Of a stretch of 41,949 bases of DNA, positions 16,726-22,346 are shown piece after piece (the first letter of the stretch is position 1; each line of letters opens with the position of its first letter). Position numbers and translations under genes: made by a program. This DNA comes from Photorhabdus heterorhabditis (GTDB lineage: Bacteria > Pseudomonadota > Gammaproteobacteria > Enterobacterales > Enterobacteriaceae). The notes beneath the pieces were generated by a model. That model had not been told where the DNA came from. It saw only the letters and a program-made list of their open reading frames with translations, and did not search any database. The stretch lies in assembly GCF_018448905.1 (NCBI RefSeq), contig NZ_RCWA01000021.1:37178-79126 (forward strand). Direction: 5' to 3'.

Positions 16726-17808
16726 TTATTGAGCGATATTCTGCGTAAGCTGCAAGATAATAAACTCGGCTGGACGAACCGCCGCCAGACCCACTTTGAC
16801 AATCATTTTGCCCTGCTTAATATCGTCATCAGTCATGGTGACGTCTTTACCAATTTGAACAAAATAAGCCTGCTCAGCTTTGCTGCCCATCAAGCCGCCT
16901 TGCTGCCAGAGGGTGTGAAGATAGTTATCGATAGCACGGTGGACCGCTTTCCAAGTGGGTTGGCTATTGGGTTCGAAGACCGCGAAACTCATGGCATTTT
17001 TAATATCCCGTTCTGCGCTATTAAACAGGCGGCGAACCGGGATATAACGCCAATGATCATTGTCCTCAAGTGTGCGAGCACCCCAGACCAGCGTACCGCT
17101 CTTAGGAAAAGTGCGGATCATATTCAGCGCTTTACCTTGGTTATATTTCCCTTGCAGGTCGTCAGTCATCGGATATTTAGGTTGCAATCTGCCTTGCACA
17201 GCGACATTTGCTGGTGCTTGCCAAACGCCCCGGTTGTTATCGACACGGGCATAAATACCGGCCATGACGGCGCTGGGTGGAATATCAATGGTGGCTTTAT
17301 TTTCTCCCCATTCAGCGGTCAGCCAGGGATAATAAACTGCGCCATAGGCTGTAGCGGAATAGGGTTTAAGCACGTCATCGGGTTTTTGGTCTGAGGTTAT
17401 TTGAGCGATTGGACCATCAAAAATGGCGAATAATCCTTTGCCAGATTTGCAAAGGGCGTCTGCGGCAGTCATGATTTCTTCTCCGGCAGCAACCAGCAAT
17501 GTCACATCATCGAGTTTTGGCACATGTTTTTCTAACTCTGCGGTTTTAACCAGATAGCCATATCCACCGCCATTAATAAAATAAGCGCGTAGTGCGATAT
17601 CAAGCTTATCGGTGGCCGTAAATTGCCCCCCTTTGAGCGACAAATATTCCAGCCAGCTATTAACACGAATATAAGAATCATCGGTTATTAATGAATTGTC
17701 TTTTGCGACGGCAAAGACAGGCACTGCTGTTGCACCGGACTGAACAGAGAGTGCGGGTGAGGCGTCCTCTTCGATATAAACGCCGGGATAGGTTGGTACC
17801 GTTGGCAT
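16726..17808 (-). CDS. pvc2: Pvc2 contractile sheath protein (unit 1)
   Basis: 360 residues, the main sheath subunit by similarity and position. The N-terminus MPTVPTYPGVYIEEDASPAL and C-terminus KVGLAAVRPAEFIILQLTQN are the strands that interlock in contractile sheaths. Central motifs include FINGGGYGYLVKT (~83-95) and RGVWQAPANVAVQGRL (~195-210). A good ribosome-binding site (ttggaggcaac) precedes the ATG. It ends 11 bp before pvc3. The gap to pvc1 holds a fossil sheath-gene end and a mini-ERIC. Confidence 0.94.
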   Translation of the reverse strand: MPTVPTYPGVYIEEDASPALSVQSGATAVPVFAVAKDNSLITDDSYIRVNSWLEYLSLKGGQFTATDKLDIALRAYFINGGGYGYLVKTAELEKHVPKLDDVTLLVAAGEEIMTAADALCKSGKGLFAIFDGPIAQITSDQKPDDVLKPYSATAYGAVYYPWLTAEWGENKATIDIPPSAVMAGIYARVDNNRGVWQAPANVAVQGRLQPKYPMTDDLQGKYNQGKALNMIRTFPKSGTLVWGARTLEDNDHWRYIPVRRLFNSAERDIKNAMSFAVFEPNSQPTWKAVHRAIDNYLHTLWQQGGLMGSKAEQAYFVQIGKDVTMTDDDIKQGKMIVKVGLAAVRPAEFIILQLTQNIAQ

Positions 17809-17819
17809 GTTGCCTCCAA

Positions 17820-17846
17820 TTATTGTGCAATATTCTGAGTAGACAG
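17820..17846 (-). pseudogene. Fossil 3' end of a sheath gene (unit 1)
   Basis: Read on the minus strand, the bases before pvc2 encode LSTQNIAQ and a stop, followed directly by the pvc2 ribosome-binding site. This matches the end of Pvc2 itself (LTQNIAQ-stop). The same remnant sits before pvc2 in unit 2 (39922-39948). It is best explained as a scar from the tandem duplication that made the sheath paralogues, older than the split of the two units. Confidence 0.6.
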
Positions 17847-17851
17847 CTTGA

Positions 17852-17886
17852 TATACCCGATGGATTTCAAAAAGATAACGGGTATA
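17852..17886. repeat. Mini-ERIC: 35-bp remnant with both ends
   Basis: The segment runs tatacccgatggatttcaa then aagataacgggtata: the left and right ERIC ends joined with no core. It lies between pvc1 and pvc2. Unit 2 lacks it (the flanking agacagc and ttaag are almost adjacent there). Confidence 0.7.
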
Positions 17887-17894
17887 AATGAGTC

Positions 17895-18344
17895 TTAAGC
17901 CGCTTGAATGGTGACTCGATCTGCGGTCAGGGTAATTTCCTGCACGGCAACTTCGTTGCTGGTGGCATCAAAAGAAGGGGAAGTTAATGAGGTTGGGAAG
18001 GCATTTGCCACGCTCCAGGTCATTAAAATTTCAGTGCCGGCTTCGTTGGTTAAACTAATTGAAATATCTTTTTTCTCCACCTGATTAAGCTGAATAGAGT
18101 TAATCCAGTCAAAAAGTTTAGTATCGCCAGAGAATACCCCTTTACGCAGCGAGATATTAATCGCCTGACGTTGACCGGGCATTTTATAGTAATTGCCGGT
18201 ACCGTCTTTGTATTCTATGACATCATGAGAAATATCGAGGCCAGAAACGCTGTTAAAAGGGATTTGCTCATCAGCGATCGAGACAACAAATCGGTAAGTA
18301 GGAATGGGATATTCAACAGCAATTTGTTCTGGAGTTGTAGACAT
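17895..18344 (-). CDS. pvc1: Pvc1 inner tube protein, first gene of unit 1
   Basis: 149 residues, MSTTPEQIAVEYPIPTYRFV to VTIQAA. It is a gp19-type tail tube protein: a beta-barrel core with the internal loop DISHDVIEYKDGTGNYYKMP (about 39-58), followed by RKGVFSGDTKLFDWINSI. It is the main inner tube subunit through which payload is delivered. Only a few residues differ from unit 2. The start follows AAGGAAAAAATC. A leader with an ops element and a conserved promoter lies upstream. Confidence 0.94.
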   Translation of the reverse strand: MSTTPEQIAVEYPIPTYRFVVSIADEQIPFNSVSGLDISHDVIEYKDGTGNYYKMPGQRQAINISLRKGVFSGDTKLFDWINSIQLNQVEKKDISISLTNEAGTEILMTWSVANAFPTSLTSPSFDATSNEVAVQEITLTADRVTIQAA

Positions 18345-18376
18345 GATTTTTTCCTTGATTGTTTACATTTTGAATA

Positions 18377-18408
18377 TAAGAAAAACGGCTATTACTTTGT
18401 TTTTCTTA
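18377..18408 (-). promoter_or_regulatory. Leader hairpin between ops and pvc1 (unit 1)
   Basis: A perfect 10-bp inverted repeat, TAAGAAAAAC at 18377-18386 and GTTTTTCTTA at 18399-18408, with a 12-nt loop, lies in the presumed 5' leader 33-68 nt upstream of the pvc1 start. On the transcribed strand the 3' arm is U-rich, so it could act as a weak pause or attenuator. The stem has only two G-C pairs. Confidence 0.4.
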
Positions 18409-18425
18409 GTACCTAACGATTGGGT

Positions 18426-18437
18426 ATAGCTACCGCA
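18426..18437 (-). promoter_or_regulatory. ops element for RfaH-type antitermination (unit 1)
   Basis: On the transcribed strand the sequence reads TGCGGTAGCTAT, containing the GCGGTAGC core of the enterobacterial ops element (consensus GGCGGTAGCNT). It sits about 82 nt upstream of pvc1, and the same 12 bases occur in the same context before unit 2. Afp expression in Serratia is known to depend on the RfaH-like protein AnfA1, so recruitment of an RfaH/NusG-type factor to this long operon is a strong inference. Confidence 0.75.
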
Positions 18438-18464
18438 ATAACCTGATGTATAGCGGTTATTTTC

Positions 18465-18530
18465 ATATTCATCTTTCAAGTTGCGGCTTTGTTGGCTGCT
18501 TGCACCTGCAAATTGAAATCTATTGGGTAT
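18465..18530. repeat. Internally deleted ERIC (66 bp)
   Basis: Both ERIC ends are recognisable (atattcatctttcaag and aattgaaatctattgggtat), but the central aggagc/gactgggg core is missing. It lies in the presumed transcribed leader of unit 1, between the promoter and the ops element, and accounts for part of the longer leader compared with unit 2. Confidence 0.7.
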
Positions 18531-18637
18531 GGGACCTATTCCCCCTCATTACAAAAAGGCCAAATGAAATAACCTTAGTGAGTCAGGTGGTTATTTGACG
18601 ATTATTTAAATTACTTCGGTGTAAAAAGAGCGGTGTA

Positions 18638-18705
18638 ATTATAGGCATTGAGCTTGTAAATGGGAGTGTTAATTAATAATAAGGGTAATTATTAATTGAT
18701 ATGGC
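18638..18705 (-). promoter_or_regulatory. Putative unit 1 promoter with upstream dyad
   Basis: On the minus strand TATAAT (18643-18638) is followed by a ccgct motif shared with unit 2. Upstream, an imperfect dyad TCAATTAATAAT-n7-ATTATTAATTAA spans 18669-18699, flanked by GCCATA. There is no convincing -35 hexamer. The dyad centre lies about 43 bp from the -10 centre in both units, the placement expected for an activator. The alignment with 40597-40664 is what supports this call. Confidence 0.5.
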
Positions 18706-18796
18706 CGGTTTTGATAATTTTATGTGTCTACATATCTTAATTGATTTTTATATTAATTGGAGGAAATGAGTTTGTTTATAATTTTTTGGTGAACTA

Positions 18797-18819
18797 ATGA
18801 TTATGAAAAATATAATCAT
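18797..18819. other. Small A+T-rich inverted repeat upstream of unit 1
   Basis: A perfect 8-bp inverted repeat, atgattat and ataatcat, with a 7-nt loop (gaaaaat). The arm is echoed again in aataatcatcat just downstream. It may be a binding site or a chance structure in A+T-rich DNA. The remainder of 18706-18931 holds no gene I recognise. Confidence 0.3.
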
Positions 18820-18931
18820 AAAATAATCATCATGGAAATAATTTAAAGAGATTATTAAATTACAAGGGAAATGGTTTTATTCTGCTATTGAAGATAGATT
18901 GGTTTTAAAAATCAATTATCGTGGGGAATAA

Positions 18932-18967
18932 CGGGAGCTATGTTCTCAAATACAGCTCCCGGTTTTT
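18932..18967 (+). terminator. Putative intrinsic terminator, plus strand
   Basis: A perfect 8-bp G+C-rich stem, cgggagct (18932-18939) and agctcccg (18954-18961), with a 14-nt loop, followed on the plus strand by gttttt. On the minus strand it is followed only by gttattcc, so it is a better terminator for plus-strand transcription. I see no plus-strand gene ending here. Confidence 0.5.
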
Positions 18968-18968
18968 C

Positions 18969-19220
18969 TATACCCGTCATCTTTCAAGTTGCTTCTTTGT
19001 TGGCTGCACTCTCTCACCCCGGTCACAGAGTTATCTATACCCTTCATCTTTCAAGCTGCTGCTTTGTTGGCTGCGTTCACTTACCCCAGTCACATAGTTA
19101 TCTATGCTCCCGGGGATGCGTTCTCTTGCCGCCGCACTGCAACTTGAAATCTATTGGGTATATGCTCCCGGGGATTCGCTCCCTTGCCGCCGCGATGCAT
19201 CTTGAAATCCATAGGGTATA
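18969..19220. repeat. Outer ERIC element, interrupted by a second ERIC
   Basis: Runs from tatacccgtcatctttcaag to cttgaaatccatagggtata. It is split by a complete ERIC at 19036-19162; removing that copy and one TA restores exactly 127 bp. The joined core (cagagttatcta + tgctcccgggg) is normal ERIC sequence. Its right end is 12 bp from the stop of the upstream payload gene. Confidence 0.92.
19036..19162. repeat. Inner ERIC element (127 bp) nested in another ERIC
   Basis: A full 127-bp ERIC, tatacccttcatctttcaag to ctattgggtata, with the core accccagtcacatagttatc and gctcccgggga. It interrupts the outer copy at a TA dinucleotide, present on both sides, consistent with insertion as a miniature transposable element. 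Confidence 0.92.
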
Positions 19221-19232
19221 TATAATGGCATA

Positions 19233-20189
19233 CTATTTAATGTCTGTAATATGTCTCCTATTATACCCAGAAACTTTCATATCTTTGGAGGTAAAGGTAT
19301 TGGCTTCAATTGAAGGCTTACTGAATGGCAACCAACTAGATTCAGTTTTTATATTTATGATATTAGGGGCTGCGGCTATTTTCTGATAGTGAAGTTGCCA
19401 CTGTTTTTTCTCTGGGTTAAATTTTAAAAAGGCAAAACCATAGGTATTTTCCATCACTTTGCCATCGGCCTCGTGATATCCATAATCGCGGAATTCCATT
19501 GCCGACATCATACCCATTCCGTGATCAATATTCTGGTTATTATATTCAACGTCTTCTTGACCACCTTGTACGTGCCGAACCCGGAGAATATCTTTATTCA
19601 TTTTATCGACCACAAATGAACATCCACTGAATCCTGGGGTAAATACATATTGTGGATGGCGACTGAGATCGGGTTGGGCCGGGATATCAACATATCCTCC
19701 TTGTGGTGCCCAATAAGCTAAAATAGACATGTCTTGATCCGGCATTTCTTCTTGCCAGGTATCGACGATTTTTAATGCATTGAATGGCAGAGTTTCATCC
19801 GATGGTTTAATTTGTAGTGCCTTGAATACCAAATTTCCTCCTCCTTCTTTGTTATTTAAAATATTTCTTACGCCTTCTGACATTTTTATTTTTTGCGGAT
19901 TAATTAAATCGGTAATAATCGGTTGTGAAGTCAGTGCGCTTTCGCTTAATATATCAGACATTGCTATGGGGCTGGTGCTATATTGTCTTTGTTTCGCGGG
20001 GGATGGAATAAAAGGTTGTGCATCTTTTATATTTCTTTCATCTCCTATTCTTAGTTTTCTCTTTGGCGGTAAATCCAATCCTAACCCCAATGTGCAGCTA
20101 TTCATATTATATTGGTTAGGATGTATTGCGCCTTTTTCCGCTCTGTTTTCTGAGTGATTAACTTTTTCACTGTATTTGTTGTTTAGCAT
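19233..20189 (-). CDS. Candidate PVC payload: CNF1/BLF1-like putative glutamine deamidase
   Basis: 318 residues from the ATG at 20189 (MLNNKYSEKV), with AGAGGT just upstream. A longer frame to 20243 is read from ERIC sequence and was rejected. It lies downstream of pvc16 where PVC payload genes normally sit. Residues 1-~95 are polar and probably disordered, as in the N-terminal packaging regions of PVC effectors, with a basic PPKRKLRIGD (41-50). The rest looks globular. FTPGFSGC (183-190) followed by RVRH (203-206) gives Cys190-X15-His206. CNF1 and BLF1 deamidases use a Cys in an SGC motif with a His 12-15 residues on. The catalytic call rests on this motif alone. No signal peptide or membrane segment is visible. 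Confidence 0.5.
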   Translation of the reverse strand: MLNNKYSEKVNHSENRAEKGAIHPNQYNMNSCTLGLGLDLPPKRKLRIGDERNIKDAQPFIPSPAKQRQYSTSPIAMSDILSESALTSQPIITDLINPQKIKMSEGVRNILNNKEGGGNLVFKALQIKPSDETLPFNALKIVDTWQEEMPDQDMSILAYWAPQGGYVDIPAQPDLSRHPQYVFTPGFSGCSFVVDKMNKDILRVRHVQGGQEDVEYNNQNIDHGMGMMSAMEFRDYGYHEADGKVMENTYGFAFLKFNPEKKQWQLHYQKIAAAPNIINIKTESSWLPFSKPSIEANTFTSKDMKVSGYNRRHITDIK

Positions 20190-20206
20190 ATTATTACCTC
20201 TGATAA

Positions 20207-20288
20207 TATACCCAATAGATTTCAAATTGCAGCGTGGCGGCAAGTGAACGTAGCCAACGAAGCAGCAACTTGAAAGATGACGGGTATA
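20207..20288. repeat. Internally deleted ERIC (82 bp)
   Basis: Runs tatacccaatagatttcaaa to acttgaaagatgacgggtata with about 45 bp of the usual core missing (ggcggcaagtgaacgtagcc is the junction). It fills the gap between the two payload genes, beginning 18 bp upstream of the second gene's ATG and ending 8 bp before the first gene's stop. Confidence 0.88.
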
Positions 20289-20295
20289 TTTACTT

Positions 20296-21288
20296 TTAAA
20301 TTTTATTCCATTTGTTCACATTAACATTCCCTGGGATTTTGATTTCGAGACTATTGCCAAATTCATTGTCTATGCTTTTTAAAATTGTTTTCGCATCTAA
20401 ACGCCCTAATTGAACTGAACTTATGCCAGATCGTTTTAATAATAATGATTTTAAATCAGACAGTTTTCCTTTTACAGCAGGGGCTTGTGAAAGATTTTTT
20501 TCGTGAAGTAAATCAGGAGAAGCAAAGAATTCAGCTTGATCTAAGCCAAGTTCTTTAAGTTCTTCTGAATCTTCTATATTAATTTCTGCAAAATGAGTTG
20601 TATTAGATAAGAACTTTCTATTGGATACTTCTCCATCTATTGCTAGCAAGTAGAAAGTAAATGCCGTATTTCCTAAACGGTTCCAATCATCTTCATTGGT
20701 GTTACTTCCTTGAGTGCGATTTAATGTTTTTATTCCCTTATTTACCAAATTAAAGTTTGAGCTAATCTCATCAAATGTAGGTTTTTCTTGCCCATTGCCA
20801 GCAGTATAATGTCTCAATGTGAATGTCTTGTCTTTTACTTTAGCTAAATAATCATCTTTCGCTTTTTCAGAAGAAAATTTTATTTCATTATTGGTTATTT
20901 TATTCATTATGTCGAAAGGTAATTCTCTGTCATAAGGATCAAATTTACTTTTAAATTGGTTGAAAATATCTTCAGCTTTGACTTTTCCATTTAGATTATT
21001 ACGGGTATTCGGTGTTGCTGAACTTTCTTTTTTTACCTCCAAATCTGGTGTATGTTCCTGTAATTTCTTTTTATCATCATCATTCTTTAGTTTAGTTTCC
21101 GGCTTTCTGGTGTACTGTTGATTTGGGGTGGTTTGTGCATTTAAGTCTTTTCCATCTCCTCTATTTTTAGGTGTATTTAATTCAAGATGCTCAGTTTGTT
21201 TATGACTGTTTGATCTTGCAGGAGAAACAATAGCTTGATCTTTTTGGGTATTAAGTTCAAACTTTTTTATAAGGCTATTTATTGGCAT
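20296..21288 (-). CDS. Candidate PVC payload with possible ADP-ribosyltransferase-like motif
   Basis: 330 residues from the ATG at 21288 (MPINSLIKKF), preceded by aggtggtaat; the frame extends 14 codons further without a better site. Position, 83 bp after pvc16, suggests a payload. Residues 1-~100 are highly charged and probably disordered, with ELNT(Q/P)K twice (11-16, 36-41), a plausible loading region. A globular part from ~105 has TLRHYT (157-162), NTAFTFYLLAIDGE (207-220) and AEFFASPDLL (252-261). The LxHYT, middle aromatic and later acidic order resembles HYD/HYE-type ADP-ribosyltransferase toxins, but the match is weak. Function is otherwise unknown. Confidence 0.5.
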   Translation of the reverse strand: MPINSLIKKFELNTQKDQAIVSPARSNSHKQTEHLELNTPKNRGDGKDLNAQTTPNQQYTRKPETKLKNDDDKKKLQEHTPDLEVKKESSATPNTRNNLNGKVKAEDIFNQFKSKFDPYDRELPFDIMNKITNNEIKFSSEKAKDDYLAKVKDKTFTLRHYTAGNGQEKPTFDEISSNFNLVNKGIKTLNRTQGSNTNEDDWNRLGNTAFTFYLLAIDGEVSNRKFLSNTTHFAEINIEDSEELKELGLDQAEFFASPDLLHEKNLSQAPAVKGKLSDLKSLLLKRSGISSVQLGRLDAKTILKSIDNEFGNSLEIKIPGNVNVNKWNKI

Positions 21289-21371
21289 GATATTACCACC
21301 TGTATATCTTGTATGAATTTTGAATCGCAAATAATATATGGATTGTTAACGTGGAAAAATCAAATAAATAA

Positions 21372-22322
21372 TTATTTGTTAGGTGAGTGATTGTTCGTTG
21401 TGTTAATATAGGTTTGATTTTGAATCCCAATTAACCTGTCAGAATTTTCTTTAGAAACAATAATATCAAAACCATTTATCTTAATGATAATCTCTTGACT
21501 GTTTTTCCATTTTTTAAGTGTATCTTTTATTTGTGTTAAATAAGCTGTGTTGGTCATACCGGAAACTTCAACAATAATGCTGTTATTTTCTTGATTTTGG
21601 TTATTTGCTGTGTCGGGTTCTGTTACCAAATTAATTTTAGCCAAAGCAAGACGAGCATCTTCTGTACCACCTAAATCGGCACATAATTTATCTACCAGAG
21701 CTTGGTTGATTTGTGAATTATTTAGGTTGGGTTTCTGATTTACAGACGCGGAAATTTGGTTAATTGGGGTAATATTGTCTTTAATATTTTGCAGTTTCAT
21801 GGGTACGGTAATTGAATACATTAGAGAGAGGCGAGGGCGATTACCGAGAGCTTGCCAGAAATTACCCAAGCTATTTAAATTCTCCTGTTGGGGAATAATT
21901 CGGGTATAGGCACCGGGAATGCCGGCTAATTGACGGTTGTTAATTAATGCATTTAAAATCCGGGTCATCACTTGTGCCGCTTGATTATTGGGGCGGCTAT
22001 CCGGGCTGGAGCTATCACTAGAGGGTTTATTCGCATCCCAATAAGTAATTAAATAGTGACAATTGATATTGACCCATCCCGGTAATAATGTGCTGGTTGC
22101 TGGGTTATAACGTCTTGGTTCGGCGGAACGTAATTGTAAATCTTCATTGATGTCATAAAGAAATACACTGACCGTCGGTTCCGATTGAATGGAATTAATT
22201 TCGGGTAGATCGAAGCGGATATCAATTTTATTGCCATTGGTATTTAAATACTGGGATAAAACAGTATTTAATGCATGATTTACTTCAATAATCGCGTTGT
22301 TAGAAGCAATTAGGGTTGTCAT
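21372..22322 (-). CDS. pvc16: Pvc16 tail terminator/cap protein (unit 2)
   Basis: 316 residues, a DUF4255/Pvc16-type protein. Conserved features are IEVNHALNTVLSQYLNTNG, FDLPEINSIQSEPTVSVFLY and the ending of the first domain, WQALGNRPRLSLMYSITVPM (about 155-175). The C-terminal ~130 residues are more polar and probably form a second small domain. In PVC particles it caps the end of sheath and tube distal to the baseplate. It starts 24 bp after pvc15 and closes the structural operon; the two payload genes follow. Confidence 0.88.
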   Translation of the reverse strand: MTTLIASNNAIIEVNHALNTVLSQYLNTNGNKIDIRFDLPEINSIQSEPTVSVFLYDINEDLQLRSAEPRRYNPATSTLLPGWVNINCHYLITYWDANKPSSDSSSPDSRPNNQAAQVMTRILNALINNRQLAGIPGAYTRIIPQQENLNSLGNFWQALGNRPRLSLMYSITVPMKLQNIKDNITPINQISASVNQKPNLNNSQINQALVDKLCADLGGTEDARLALAKINLVTEPDTANNQNQENNSIIVEVSGMTNTAYLTQIKDTLKKWKNSQEIIIKINGFDIIVSKENSDRLIGIQNQTYINTTNNHSPNK

Positions 22323-22346
22323 ATTTATATTTATCCTATTGAGTAT

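Noticed and set aside
18940..19386. 148-codon plus-strand reading frame
   Set aside because: Encoded by the nested ERIC elements and the antisense of the payload gene; repeated motifs come from the repeats.
20190..20243. Upstream in-frame start for the 19233-20189 payload gene
   Set aside because: The extra 18 codons are mostly ERIC-derived, and a proper ribosome-binding site precedes the ATG at 20189.
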